64,000 bases of DNA from Phascolarctos cinereus (GCF_002099425.1 NW_018344184.1:3607001-3671000); one strand, 5' to 3'. Counted from the stretch's first letter, positions 35,510 through 47,959 are shown. The notes: a model not told the origin generated them from the sequence alone. A program made the numbers and translations.

Positions 35510-36055
35510 TACTTTAATCAATCAAACAGTAAATACTTATTAAATACCTGCTATGTGTCAGGCACTGCTAAATTCTGAGGATATAAAAAGAGACAAAAGA
35601 TTGTTTCTGTCCTCAAGGAGCTTACAATTCAATGGGAGAAACAACATGAAAACAAATACATATTAAAGCAAGCTATATACAGGACAAATAGGAAATAATT
35701 AGCAGAAGGAAGGCCTTGGAATTAAAAGGAGTTGGAGAAGGCTTCCAGTAAGGGATAACATTTTAGTAGGAACTTAAAGGAAAATCAGTAGTTGGGGCCT
35801 GGCGGGTGGGGGAGGAGAGGACAAGAGCATTGCAGCCAGAGAATTCCTGAAGCTGAAAGATGGAGTGTATTGTTTGTGGAACAGCCAGGAGGCCAATGTC
35901 AGTCGATGGAAGAGCATGTGGTAGGGAGCAGTGAGGTGTAAAAAGTCTGAAAAGTTATGAGTGGCCTAGGTTACAAAGTGCTTTAAATACCAAACAGAGC
36001 ATTTTGTATTTGTTCCTGGAGGCAATAGGGAGTCACTGGAGGTGTAGGGGTGTAT
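35510..36055 (-). mobile_element. L2 copy, minus strand
   Basis: Reversed tail (CTGCTATGTGTCAGGCACTG), CTCAAGGAGCTTACAATTCA, GGAACAGCCAGGAGGCCAAT, GAGGCAATAGGGAGTCACTG. One of the better L2 copies. Confidence 0.8.
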
Positions 36056-36079
36056 GTGTGGGGGTGTATACACATATAC

Positions 36080-36119
<40 letters not shown>

Positions 36120-36156
36120 TTATGTGTGTATATATATATATGTATGTGTATATATG
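36056..36156. repeat. TG/TA dinucleotide microsatellite
   Basis: About 14 TG units flanked by TATATA and GTGTATATATAT runs, at the broken end of the L2 copy. Confidence 0.9.
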
Positions 36157-36206
36157 TTAATATCGCCCAAATTAGAATGGAAATTGTTTCTGGTTAAGAG
36201 TCATAC

Positions 36207-36357
36207 ATGATAGGGGCATCTAGGTGGCACAGTGGATACAGAACCAGCCCTGGATTCAGGAGGACCTGAGTTCAAATCCAGCCTCAGACACATAACACTT
36301 ACTAGTTGTATGACCCTGGGCAAGTCACTTAACCCCACTGCCTAGCCAAAAATAAAA
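36207..36357 (+). mobile_element. tRNA-headed marsupial SINE
   Basis: GGGGCATCTAGGTGGCACAG, GAGTTCAAATCC, CAAGTCACTTAACCCC, short A-rich tail. AGTCATAC at 36199-36206 repeats at 36358-36365. Confidence 0.88.
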
Positions 36358-36397
36358 AGTCATACCTTATACTTCATGCCTTGAAAATGTTCTCACG

Positions 36398-38221
36398 AAA
36401 CAAACCCAGGAATTATATAAACACAATTACAAAGCACTTTTCACGCAAATAAAGTCAGATCTAAACAACTGGAAAAACATCAGTTGCTCATGGGTAGGCC
36501 GAGCTAATATAATAAAAATGACAATTCTACCTAAATTAATTTACTTATTCAGTGCCATACGAATCAAACTACCAAAAATTATTTTATAGAGCTAGAAAAA
36601 ATAACAACAAGATTCATTTGGAAGAACGAAAGTTCCAGAATATCAAAGGAACTAATGAAAAGAAATGCTAGGGAAGGTAGCCTAGCCCTACCAGATCTTA
36701 AATTGCATTATAAAGCAGCAATCATCAAAACTACTTAGTAATGGCTAAGAAACAGAGTGGTTGATCAGTGGAATAGGTTAGGTACACAAGACACAGTAGT
36801 CAATGACTATAGTAATCTACCATTTGATAAACCCAAAGACCCCAGCTTCTGGGATAAGAACTCACTATTTGACAAAAACTGCTGGGAAAAAATGGAAAAG
36901 AGTACAGCAGAAACTAAGCATAGGCCAAAATCTTACACCATATACCAAAATAAAGTCAAAATGGGTCCATGCTTTAGATATAAAGGCTGATACTATAAGC
37001 AAAGTGGGAGAGCAAGAAATAGTTTACCTGTCAGACTTACAGACAACAGAAGAACTTATGACCAAACAAGAGATAGAGAACATTATGAAATCCAAAAGGA
37101 TAATTTTGATTACATTAAATTGAGAAGTTTTTGTACAAAGCCATTGCAACCGAGATTAGGAGGGAAGCAGAAAACTGAGAAATAATTTTTACAACCAGTG
37201 TCTCTGATAAGGGCCTCATTTCTAAAATATATAGAGAACTGAATCAAATTTATAATAATACAAGTCATTCCCCAATTGATAAATGGTCAAAAGATATGAA
37301 TAGGCAGTTTTCAAATGAAGAAATTAATGCTATCTATAGTCATATGAAAAAAAAAGTGTTCTAAATCACTACTTATTAGAAAAATGCAAATCAAAGCAAC
37401 TCTGAGATACCACATCACACCTATCAGATTAGCCAACAAGACAAAACAGGAAAATGATAAATGTTGAAGAAGATGAGGGAAAATTGGAACATTAATGCAT
37501 TGTTGGTGGAGTTGTGAACTGATCCAACCATTCTGGAGAGCAATTTGGAACTATGCCTAAGCTGTGCATACCATTTGATCCAATAATACCACTACTAGGT
37601 CTGTATCCCAAAGAGATCATAAAAAAGGCAAAAAGACCCACATGTACAAAAATATTCACAGCAGCTCTTTCTGTGGTGGCAAAGAACTGGAAATTGAGGA
37701 GATGTCCATCAATTGGGGAATGGCTGAACAAGTTGTAGTATATGAATGTAATGGAATACTATTGTGCTATAAAAAATGATGAGCAAGTGGACTTCAGAAA
37801 AACCTGGAAAGACTTATATGCTGAGGGACTGATGCTGAGGGAAGTGAGCAGAACCAGGAGAATGTTGTACACATTAACAGCCACATTGTGCAATGACTAA
37901 TTGTGATAGACTTAGCTCTTCTCAGCAATGCAAGGATCTAAAAATCTCATGATGGAAAATGCTATCCACATCCAGAGAAAAGACTATGGAGTTTGAATGC
38001 AGATCAAAGTATACTATTTGCTCTTTTTTTTAATTCTGTTTTGTTTCTTCTTTCCTCCTATTGGTTCTAATTTTTCTTTACAACATAACTAACACAAAAA
38101 TGTTTAATCAGACTGCAGGGAGGAGGGGAGAGAGGGGGAGAAAATTTAAAACTCAAAAGCTTATGAAAGTGATTGTTGAAGACTAAAAATTAATCAATTA
38201 ATTAATTAAAATTTTTAAAAA
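36398..38221 (+). mobile_element. 5'-truncated L1, ORF2 thumb to A-tail
   Basis: Starts at the ORF2 block [20 protein letters not shown]-like and runs without large deletions through DKPKDPSFWDKNSLFDKNCW, the C-terminus and 3' UTR. Stops and shifts are present. It gives the undisturbed order for the 2.9-4.5 kb copy. No clear flanking duplication. Confidence 0.88.
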
Positions 38222-38520
38222 GAAGGAAAAGATGGTCCCTGCTCTCAAGGAGCTCATAGGTTAATAGCTGAGAGCTAACATTTACAAAGCACTTATTATG
38301 TGCCAGGCACTGTGCTAAGTGCTTTACAATTATTAACTCATTTGATCCTTATAACAACCCTGGGAAGGAAGTGCTATTATGATCCCCATTTTACAGCTGA
38401 GGAAACTGAGGCAAACAGAGGTTTAGTGACTTTCATAGGGTAACAGAGTAGGAAGTGTCTGAGATGGAATATGAACTCCCATTTTCCTGACTGCAGGCCC
38501 AGCAGTCTCCCCTCCTCCCT
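38222..38520 (-). mobile_element. L2 scrap and MIR SINE
   Basis: 38222-38265 is reversed L2 (GGTCCCTGCTCTCAAGGAGC). 38268-38520 is MIR (GTGCCAGGCACTGTGCTAAG, TCCCCATTTTACAGCTGAGG). Confidence 0.75.
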
Positions 38521-38660
38521 CGTGCCGTTGGCACAACTGCCTTGTAGATCTACTACTCCTAGGCCTCAGTTATTGCTAATGTTGGGAAGTAGTTGGTGTG
38601 GTTTATCTCCATCCACAGTGAAATTAAAGATATTTGACTTTAAAATGGGTGGGTATACAC

Positions 38661-38690
38661 AGACACACACACACACACACACACACACAA
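38661..38690. repeat. (CA)n microsatellite
   Basis: ACACAC repeat followed by a looser CATA-rich run to about 38720. Confidence 0.92.
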
Positions 38691-38844
38691 TCATACATAC
38701 ATGCATACATAAATGCAGACACACAAATATAAGATACAGGATTATATGTTTATACTGAAGATACTTATGGTATTGGAGAGGATGATGATACAGTGCGTGC
38801 ACAGAACATTCTGATTTCTAAACCATTTTTCTAAAGAAAACCAA

Positions 38845-38950
38845 CTTTGTTGAGTGTGTAGCATTAGAATTATTATGCTTTTACAGATGAGGAAATGGAA
38901 TGCCCAGAGATAACACACATTGCCTTTACCCAAGGTCTCAGGGCTGACAC
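38845..38950 (-). mobile_element. MIR fragment
   Basis: TTTTACAGATGAGGAAATGG and following degraded core. Confidence 0.5.
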
Positions 38951-39129
38951 TGTTTGGCATAGATGTTACAGTTTGCTTCTTCTTGCTTCGTTCTCAGCCC
39001 TCTTTCAACCACCCCATCTTTCCCGTTGGATCTGCTTAGGCCATGTAAAAATGAGTTAGCATTCCCCATGCATGGACCATATAGGGGTTGTTTATTAAGA
39101 ATAGCACAAAGGGCATTTTGGCTGAGTTG

Positions 39130-39395
39130 TAGAGAGTGGAAAGTAGAGTAAAGCATAGGAACGTTGGGGTAGTAAATTGTTGCTAGATTGTGAATGGCAT
39201 TACCTGCCAGACAGAGAAATTGATATTTGGCCCTAGAGGTAGCAAGGTGCTACTGAAGTGCATTGAATAATGGAATCAGCCGGTCACACCTGTGTTTCAG
39301 GACAATCATTTTGTAGGTACACTATAGACTGAAGAGGGAAGAATTCAGGGAGACCAGTTAACAGGTTGTTTTAATAGTATAAGCAAGAGGCTCAG
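39130..39395 (-). mobile_element. L2 fragment
   Basis: AGATTGTGAATGGCATTACC, AGGTAGCAAGGTGCTACTGA, GAATTCAGGGAGACCAGTTA follow the reversed L2 order. Confidence 0.6.
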
Positions 39396-39399
39396 GAAA

Positions 39400-40098
39400 T
39401 TGTAGGAACTGAGTAAACCACACTGACTCTATCTTGTACTCGATTCTGGGTCTAGTTCAGTTCCCTTTCTATTCAGTTATGGGTCCAGTCCAATTTCTGC
39501 CTTGTGAGGAGATTTCTTTCAGTTATGGGGATTGTGAGTAAACTTTATTGAATTGTTTGAACCTGTGAGGCTAGGTAGCTGGCCCACCTCTACCTGCTGT
39601 TTAAAGACCCTTAACTAAGGACCTAGGTTATGCTGACCAGAAACCTAGTCAGCTCCAAAGACTGATGCGAGGAGTTTTCTCACAATTGTACATCTCAAGC
39701 AATCCATATGTCTTATCTAAAAACTGGCCCCATACTGATCAGTTATTGTTTCCAACTTCATTTTATTGAATACAGACACCTGCAAGGAGTGGAAGACCTC
39801 CTTTTCTGATTTTAGGAAACTTATCTGTTTGCTCTTCCGCTCCTGACTCAGTCCCTAATCTTTCCTCCGATTAGAAATCAGATTACCTAATTATACATTG
39901 TTTTGTATCCTGCTTATTGTCATATTTAATGTATGAAAATCTGTCCTCCCCCTCCTCCCTGCCCCATATCTAGGGTCCAGGGTCCAGTGCCAAGCTGAAA
40001 ATGCCTGGTCCCAATTTGTTACGCAATTGCTATGTATTGCTTAATAAATCAATAGGCCTGGAAGCTCAAAAAAAAAAAAAGAAAGAAAGAAAGAAAGA
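39400..40098 (+). mobile_element. Retroposed sequence with AATAAA and A-tail, source unknown
   Basis: About 670 bases interrupting L2, ending AATAAA (40042-40047), about 20 bases, a 13-base A-run and (GAAA)n. This is the form of a polyadenylated RNA copy. It has no long ORF. It may derive from a non-coding RNA, an mRNA 3' UTR or an LTR transcript; I cannot tell which. Confidence 0.45.
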
Positions 40099-40440
40099 AA
40101 ATGTTCTCAGTATTTACTGAGTTGAGAGATGGCAAATGAGCAAATAGAAGACTGCAACTGCTGACAGTACCCATGGCATACACAAATTATAGCTACCTAG
40201 GCACTGTGCTGTCTATACTAGAGGTACATATGAATATAACAAACTCTAAGCAAGAACATTCAACTCAAGGCAGGAAACAATTTTTCCACTACCATGCTGG
40301 TCATCTAGTGGAGTATTTGCAGTCTACAAATTTCTCTATACTGTTCCACCCTACATACAAACACAGAAGAATTGGTCAACAGAGAAGGAAGAGAAAGAAG
40401 GAAGAATTAACATTTATATTGCTCTTTAAAATTTGTAAAG

Positions 40441-40485
40441 CATCTCTCTCTCTCTTCCTTCTGTCTTTCTCTCTCATATTTTCTT

Positions 40486-40554
<69 letters not shown>

Positions 40555-40570
40555 CCCTCTCTGTCTCTCC
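40441..40570. repeat. (TC)n pyrimidine tract
   Basis: About 130 bases of CT repeats with small interruptions. The opposite-strand open frames rich in Arg/Glu are artefacts of it. Confidence 0.95.
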
Positions 40571-40839
40571 CTCTTTCCCTACACAGACATACATACACAT
40601 ATACATATGTACCCAGAACTGAACACAGTATCCCTAATGTGATTTGACTAGGACAGGGTACAAAGGAACAATTAACATCAATCAAGTAATTTTTAAGCCT
40701 TTACTATGTGCCAGGAATTATGCATACTTCCTTTTCCCTTGAAATTATGTTTTTCCTAATGCAGCCTATGTTCATATTAGCTTTTTAATCTGCCATATCA
40801 CACTGACTCATATGGGGCTTGAAGTCACCTAAAAACATC

Positions 40840-41040
40840 ATATACACATACATAAATGTGTATATATACATATATAATGTTTTAATGTATAATGTATAAT
40901 GTACCATGTATGTAATATATCTATATAGTGTGTGTAATATATACAGTAACCTGAAATGTGTAGTGTGTGTATATGTATATATATATGTATGTATGTATAC
41001 ACACATGTACATATATGTGTACATATATAATATAGATTAT
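40840..41040. repeat. TA/TG-rich low-complexity run
   Basis: Alternating TATATA, TGTGTA and CATATA blocks inside the CR1/L3 copy. Confidence 0.85.
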
Positions 41041-41154
41041 AGACACCCACATACTAGTTGCTATATGGAATGACTCTCTGAAAGGGGAGGGAGAGAAATG
41101 TTTGGATAACTATGATGATGTAAGAAACAAAAGATATAAATAAAACCTTATTAA

Positions 41155-41290
41155 AAAGAAAAAAACTATGTAAGCTCTTTGAGGGCAGGGATTCCAGTTT
41201 TTTTCTTAATGCTTTTATCCCAGTATTTAGCATAGTCCCTGGTATATTGTAAGTGCTTAATAAATGCTTGTTGCCTATTGCCCATTGCCT
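41155..41290 (+). mobile_element. L2 tail nested in CR1/L3
   Basis: TGTAAGCTCTTTGAGGGCAG, TTAGCATAGTCCCTGG, GTGCTTAATAAATGCTTGTT. Confidence 0.75.
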
Positions 41291-43367
41291 GTTTTTAACA
41301 CTTTTTTATTTATCTTAGATGAATTTCATCTTATTAGATTTAGACCAGCCCTATTGTCCAGTGCTTAGTTACCCCTTCCAGCTTTGTATCATCTACAAAC
41401 TCTCCTAGAGTGATTTACTCTGTAGACTGTATTCCATGTGATCTTTCCTAGCCTTCCTCTGAACCCTCTGCAATCTGCTCTCCCAAAAATCTGGCATGCA
41501 TGTCAGACTATCCTTAGCCCTCTTTTCCTTCTTCACCACAAACTCTAGGAAAAACCAGTCATTTTCCTCCAATGTTTCATCAATTCCACCCTCTTGCAAC
41601 CAGTTCCTACCTATTGGTGAGAATCAGACCCACAGCATAATTTCTGCTTCTTGTTTCCTGAATCTTTTGAAGTCTGAAATAAGCATTAAGGCATATCAAG
41701 AAGTTAGTAGCCACTCAGCTTTTGGCAGAGACAGCTCCAGCAGACATCTGGATAATTAAAGTCCCTCATCACTAAAATCTCATGCCTCTGTACCGAGCTT
41801 TTGATCTATTTCCTAGACTCTTCAACTATTTCCTCTCTCTGTCCAGGTGATCCATAGTTATAATCTCATGACAAAATAATTATTATTTGTTCCTCCAGTA
41901 ACCTTCACCCAAATGTTCTCTACCATACTTCTTCCACTTGTTTCCTTAATATACAAACCTCCTTAATATACAACTTTAATCCTTTCCTTTTTACTTACAC
42001 TAGTTCTGCTTTTTTCAAATAAGGTATATTCATTCAGAGCATATTCTAGTTTCATCCCACCAAGAATCAGTGATAGCTATGAAATCAAATATGTCCATTC
42101 CCAAATATTTGGGTTAGGGTCTCAAAATCCTCATATTTGTTGCCTAATTTGGGAGCATATGTACATAGAAAATAGAGACATAAATGAAAATGGAAAACGA
42201 GCTGGTTTTACTATTAGATACTTTCTTGAATTTTGTCTCCTCTGAACTTCTTGGTATACTATTTTCTCCCTTTATTTTAGCTATTCCGAATGGTCTCTAG
42301 CTAGATAGATATACATAAGCAGTTTTCTCTCTTCCTCAGTCTTTTAAATTTAAAGCCCTTTTGCTTAAGGGTTTAAAGCCCTTGTTTTAAGATCCCAAGT
42401 AAATGCATTCTTACATTCTTTTTCAGACATATTTCATTTCACTCAGGAGTCTGTCATTCCTTTGTTTTAAGCCACAGTCTAAAAATTCAGGTCCCAGCCT
42501 CAGGAACCATTTTTAGCCACATATTTACTTCCTAAATCATTTTTTTTCTTTTCTGTATCTCTTGTCTTTAATACACAGCAGTGAGGAAAACATAACCTAT
42601 GCCCCTTCGGTCTTCAACTGTTTGCCTGACGCTTCTTCATCTTTACAATACTTTCTAGGTCCATTCTGTTTTGTCATTTATGGCCAAATGAATCACCAGA
42701 AGTGGGTGCCAGTCATTTCTTGTAACATGTCTTGAAAGGCCCTATGCTATTTATTGAACATATGCCCTGGAATGACAACAGGCCTCTATGGTTTTGTTAT
42801 CAAGTTGACAAATAGCTGCTTTTATACCCCTCCACTGGGAGTCATCACTACACCACTCTTCTTCCTCTGACCCTTGCTTAACAGCCTTTGTGGCTCTACT
42901 TTATCATTCACTGGAAGGCAGACAGCTTCCTACTCAAAGTATGTAGCTCCTTTCTTTCAAGAATGGTTTCAAATTTGTTTTTGAGTTCCAACTGTACAGA
43001 TGTCCTTGTCTTTTGCTTTCTCATCTTCATGGTATTCTTCTACTCTCCAACCTCCTGACAGAGGTCAAGCTTTCTTTCTGCCAACTTCAGGTCCATTACC
43101 TTGCTTCCTGTTGAAGTCTCACTTCCATTTTTTAAGGAACATTTCATTGTCTCTGACAATCTGGAGTGTGGAGAGGCATTCCTTAAGTTCCCTCACCTTT
43201 TCTTTGGGGAGGGGACCACTCTATACTTGGAACGTAGATAATAACATTTCTTCATGCTTCTTCCAAAAATGCACCCATCACCCCCTACCCCTTTCTTGTG
43301 TATTTTCAGAAGAAATCTCTATTACCACTAGTTCTTTACTATCTGCCTACAAATACATTCAGCTCTC

Positions 43368-43832
43368 AGAAAAACCTGGAAAGACTCTCACATGAACTGC
43401 TGTGAAGTGAAGTGAGCAGAACCAGGAAAACATTGTACAATAGTAATACTGTATGACGATCAACTGTGAATGACTTTGCTATTCTCAGCAATACAATGAT
43501 CTAAGACGATTCTGAGGGACTTCTGTTGAGAAATGCTTTCCACCTCCAGAGAAAGAAGTAATGAAGTCTGAATGCAGATCAAAGCATACTATTTTTTTTT
43601 GCTTTTCTTCTTTTTTTTTCCTTTGGTCTGTGTTTTTATTTGTAACATGACTAGTATGGAAATATGTTTTGCACTACTGCACATGTATAACCTATATCAA
43701 ATTGCTTGCCTTCTCAAGGAGGTAGGAGGGGAGGGAGGGAGAGAATTTGGAACTCAAAATTTAAAAAATGGATGTCAAAAAATTTTTACATGCATTTGGA
43801 AAAAATAAAATATTTTAAAAGTCAAAAAAAAA
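43368..43832 (+). mobile_element. 5'-truncated L1 with target-site duplications
   Basis: Last ORF2 codons (AGAAAAACCTGGAAAGACTC), 3' UTR (GGTAGGAGGGGAGGGAGGGA), A-tail. ACATTCAGCTCTC lies at 43355-43367 and 43833-43845. Confidence 0.9.
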
Positions 43833-43884
43833 ACATTCAGCTCTCTCCAAACATCCCCCCGGAAAAAAAGAAAAAAAAAACCTC

Positions 43885-44440
43885 TTAATCTTTATATCAT
43901 GCTTAGGTACAGTTCTCGTCTCTCTTTTCTCTCTCTTAAAGTGTCTCTGTCTCTCCCCCCCCCCCCCAATTCCTCTTTCCTGGTAAGCATCTTGAAAAAG
44001 TTGTCTATAACTCAGTGTCTCTACTTCCTAGCTATCACTTGCAAGCTGACTTTTACTACCATCATTCTAAATCCATTCTTTCAAGGATGACTAGTGACCT
44101 CCTAAATATCAAATCCAATTACCTTTTTTTCAGACTTGAATCTCTCTACAACTTTTAACACTGTTGAACCTATATATTTCCTCTTGCTTTGTGTACAAGG
44201 ACACCAAACATTCCTGGTTCTCTTCCCATTTCTCTAAGCACTTCTTCCCTGGTTCTTCCCCTCCTCAATTCCTTAGAACAGATACTACCTGTGGCTCTGT
44301 TCTCTTAATACACCCTCTTCCTTGGCAATTTCATTCATTGGCATGACTTCAATGACCACTGCTAAGCAGAGGACTCCTAAAAATACACATCTCCAATTCT
44401 GACCTCTCTTTTGAGCTTCTAACCTGAATTCCTAATTAAA
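43885..44440 (+). mobile_element. L2 fragment
   Basis: ACTGTTGAACC..., TTCCTGGTTCTCTTCCCATT and CACATCTCCAATTCTGACCT follow plus-strand L2 ORF2. A C13 run is at 43957-43969. Confidence 0.6.
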
Positions 44441-44815
44441 CCACAGAATCTGGGTCTGAAGGAATTTCCTTTCTAAGGTCTCAGTTGGAGGGTGAGTTTT
44501 CTTTGAATCTACACTGAGTTCTTTAAACAACTTCCCTTTCTCTTCCTGTCTTCAGAATTTTGTCTTTAAGGGCTTCCCATGTGTCGTGAGTCTGTTTACT
44601 CTGAGGAATTTTAGTGAATGGGATCTTTCCTATTTTATTCTGAACCCTTTAACTGCACTTTCCTAAAATCAGGGCACATGTCAGCTTAACTCTGGCTTTC
44701 CTCTCTTCCCCATGACAAACTATAAACGGACGGTCACTTGCCTCCAAGGTTCCCATCCTTTCTTCTGCAGCCACTTTCTCCTTATTGGTGAGAATCAGAT
44801 CAAGGAGAGCCTTGC
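44441..44815 (-). mobile_element. CR1/L3 endonuclease end fragment
   Basis: On the minus strand 44700-44815 reads KALLDLILTNKEKV, matching the CR1 endonuclease C-terminal block ALLDLVFTNREGLV. The same block lies near 41600 in the other copy. The first 200 bases are less certain. It is cut at 44816 by the CpG-rich insertion. Confidence 0.65.
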
Positions 44816-45478
44816 CCCGGCCGGCGGCGGCGGCGGCGGCGGCGGGGGTCGGTGCGGCGAGCGGCGGCTGTGCTGCAGTTGCGGCCAGGCCCCGGCCCCG
44901 GCCCCTCCCCAGCACCGCGGACGGGCAGACTGAGGCCACTCTGCGCCTCCTCCCCTCCTCTCGCCTCCTCCCGCGCGCTCTACACACATGGGAGAACTGG
45001 GAGCTGAAAGCCACTAAGGAGTCCAAAGGAAACTAAGCAGAGCTTTAGTGAAAGAAGAGGAAGAGCAGTTGATGGAAGAAAGGTTAAAGAGAAAGGAGGA
45101 CAAGGAAGCTGCTCGAAGGAAGGCCACTGGAAAAAAAATAAGATCAAGGTGCCTGAGTGTAAGCCGGCCTCAGACTGCCAACTCTGCTAAGGGCACTCAC
45201 ACGCAGCCAGCGCTCACATAATGCCAGGCGGGCTCCAGCCCACACACAGTGAGCAGCAACAGCAGCAGACCTCGCCTCGCCTCCCTCGTGCCGAAGTACC
45301 ACCGGGGACAACAGCGTCTAGAGAGGGCAGCGGTTGCCTACTACAGCAACAAACCTGGGACCTGCTTCTGAAGTATTAAATAGCCAGTCAAGAGGCAGTA
45401 GTATAACAAGTAAACAGCCAATGACTAATGAAGAAATACAGAACAACAACAAAAAACAAAACAAAACAAAACAAAAAA
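44816..45478 (+). pseudogene. CpG-rich retrocopy-like insertion, source gene unknown
   Basis: Abrupt change to very GC- and CpG-rich sequence ((CGG)n at 44820-44845, about 44816-44990), then purine-rich sequence and an A-rich tail of CAAAA units (45450-45478). In frames a peptide KEEEEQLMEERLKRKEDKEA (45048-45107) and a 53-codon ORF from ATG at 45218 (MPGGLQPTHSEQQQQQTSPR) can be read, and later SRGSSITSKQPMTNEEIQ, but in different frames. Insertion into an ancient LINE with an A-rich end suggests a retroposed 5' UTR/exon RNA. A real CpG-island promoter is the alternative. I do not recognise the gene. Confidence 0.5.
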
Positions 45479-47154
45479 CACAGGAGTTTGGAATTCTTGG
45501 GGCTAGGAGTTGAAATTTCCTTCAGAAAACTAAACATCAGTAAAATCTTGTTGCCTGCAATTGCCTGTCTCCAAGAGAAGGTGAAAATACTACCTTCCCA
45601 ATACCCGTTTCTGAGTAGTACATGCTTTCAATTTATAATATAAACAATAAGTTGGAGTTGTCATGTTGATCATGTCCTTTTGGGTATCCATTTTTACCAG
45701 AAAGATGGCAATAACATTAAATTGTGTCAAGCATTTTAAAAAATGCTTAGCCCTAGCCTAAAATTTCCTAAAACATAAAGATACTGGACATTTTAAATTT
45801 TAAGTTCTGGTTTCAGAATTGTGCTACATTAATTTAGGTACTTTTTTGCCCTTAACATTTTATTTTAAATGATTTTGTAAATTTTTTTCATTTTCTATTA
45901 TAAATATAACCATCAATAAAAGTAGTCAAATAAATATGTAAAAGAAAATCTTACATAAAACTGATATTTAAGTTTTTACCAAAGAAATTTACAAATAACA
46001 AAAATGCTTGTGTTCAGTGTCTTTGTACAAATCTAATTCTACTACTTTTAGTTCTTTTCTTTTTGAAATATTGTTCTAGTCATTGTAATGAATATGTTTT
46101 CATAGAAGTTATGGGATATTATAAAATAATTGCTATTTCATGAAATGGATAGCTTCTTTTTTTTAAGACCATGTGATAAGACTTTTTCACAAATGATCAT
46201 TTATATAGGCTCTCCTTCATAAATATATTGGCTAGCAGTCCATATACGGTATAGGAGAAAAAGTAGTTTTCCATTTGAGTACCTGAAAGAACAAAATCCT
46301 TTTAACTAAAAAAGTGAAATGTGGTAATTTGGGTCGATAAGACTTGGGACTCACCTGATGTTTAGGCAGCATAAGGAAGAATGAATTCTTAGTAGAGCAA
46401 TTCCTATATTCCTAGACAGAGAAAAAGGTATACTATTCCAAAATACAATTCCTTAAATATATTCATGACAATAATCTGGTGCCCAAAAAGGACTGCAGTA
46501 TGCCAGCATAAACAAGCATAAGCTTTCCTCCTTGAATTCATCCTTAACAGATGAGATTTTCTTAGTAGCCATTTTGTATCTGGCTAATTGATAAATTTGT
46601 CCAAACCCTTTCTGAAATTTGTCACATACTTTGTTTATTCTGTAAATAGATCTAAAAGTTTATTACCCATTGTATGAAGCAATACTTTCTTTTCTATGAC
46701 TAAAGATTTCATGAAAACTTTATGCTCAGGGTTCTTTATGAAGAACAAAACAGGTAATGGATTTGGAACCTTTTTCAAAGTGCTACACAAATGTAACCTG
46801 TTATTCTAAACATTTAATTCCCTCAAGTTTCATAGAGTGCCTTAGTATCTCCAGATTCGATTAACAAGTCACATTCTTCATTCACCAACATTATTTCATA
46901 GATTTTAATCATGTCTTTCACTTTGTATCTTTTAGACTAAAGGATCCTTTTTTTTATCTATCTAAATATTTCAATTCTCTAAGCCTCATCCTTCAGTCAT
47001 TTTAGTTACTCTTTTAGTACCACATGGGTACTATCACAACACCATTTTTATATGAGTAAAATATTTTCTGATTTCATTTTAGTTCATTTAACGCCTAACA
47101 GTTTGTTGCACTTCTTATCTGCACAATTAGAAAAGCAGAATACATTTTATATGA
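45479..47154. other. Unassigned intron sequence
   Basis: AT-rich, no gene or clear repeat recognised. Confidence 0.4.
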
Positions 47155-47310
47155 GAAAGATCACTAGACTTGAAATCTGAAGTCCTCTGTTCAATCTCAC
47201 ATTCATCATTTACTAATCATGCTATTGCAAAAAAGTCACTTAAGCCCTCTGACCTTCAGTTTTCTCACTTTGTAAAATGAAGGTAATACTATTTGGACCA
47301 GGTAATCCCA
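47155..47310 (+). mobile_element. MIR-like SINE
   Basis: TTGAAATCTGAAGTCCTCTG, CTTCAGTTTTCTCACTTTGT. Confidence 0.6.
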
Positions 47311-47464
47311 AAACACGCTGCCTTAAGCATTATTACAATAGTTATTTCTTGATAATAGACTAATTTATAATAACTCCTGGACTGTGGTACATATTTCAGA
47401 AACTTCCATTTGTTTAAAATGTTAAAAATTCACCTGCCACTCTTTTGCCCACTTATATAGACAA

Positions 47465-47640
47465 TAGGATATAGTGGAAATCCAGCTGTAGCTGGAATTG
47501 GGCTAGTTTTGAATACCATCTGGGTCACTACTTATGTGACCTTGGACAAATCATTCAGTTTCTCTGGGCTTTATTTTTGTCACCTATAAATTGAAGAGGT
47601 TGGACTACATGACAACTAGAATCCATTCAACTCCTTAATT
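47465..47640 (+). mobile_element. Ther-2/MIR3-like SINE
   Basis: ACTTATGTGACCTTGGACAA, GTTGGACTACATGACAACTA, tail CATTCAACTCC. Confidence 0.6.
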
Positions 47641-47959
47641 CCATCTTATGATTTGTAAGCTTTTATTGTAGCCTGTTCCCATATGAAAGCCTGGAAAAGT
47701 TTCATATTACCTTAGAGCTGGTAGATTCCAATGTGTACTCCCTTCTCCATATAACATAAATATTTTAAATAAAATTAGTCTTTACATTAATCCCTTTAAA
47801 AAAAAGAATAGTCTTTTTCCCTTATGTCTTTATGTCCTTATGCCCTTACGTCCCTTATGTCTTCCTCTGTCTTTAGAAGAAGGAAATTATCATCAAGGCA
47901 AACTCAGAAATTATTAGCTGCCCTCCTTTAAATAGAGAAATAATGCTAGCAGTGTGAAT

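Larger units (their letters stand above)
40610..43350 (-). mobile_element. Long degenerate CR1/L3 LINE, minus strand
   Basis: 3' end at 40610 (CCCAGAACTGAACACAGTAT), GCAGCCTATGTTCATATTAG, then 41370-41400 reversed cagatgacacaaagctgg. At about 41729-41760 the minus strand reads GDFNYPDVCW, the endonuclease motif usually GDFNFPDICW. Near 42690 it reads VIHLAINDK, like the LVVHLGTND block of the 5' part. Many breaks. It hosts a TA/TG run and an L2 tail. Confidence 0.72.

Noticed and set aside
36380-40110. Shared GAAAATGTTCTCA at 36382 and 40095 as a 3.7-kb insertion's target-site duplication
   Set aside because: The interval holds several unrelated L1, L2, MIR and A-tailed pieces, so one insertion is not credible; probably coincidence or a shared scrap.
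40376-40685. Minus and plus frames rich in Arg/Glu or Ser/Leu
   Set aside because: They are translations of the (TC)n tract, not genes.
40785-41050. Tyr/Thr/Ile-rich minus frames
   Set aside because: They translate the TA/TG low-complexity run.
44649-45026. 125-codon minus frame with poly-Ala and Arg-rich parts
   Set aside because: A chance join of the reversed CR1/L3 endonuclease block with the CpG-rich insertion read backwards.
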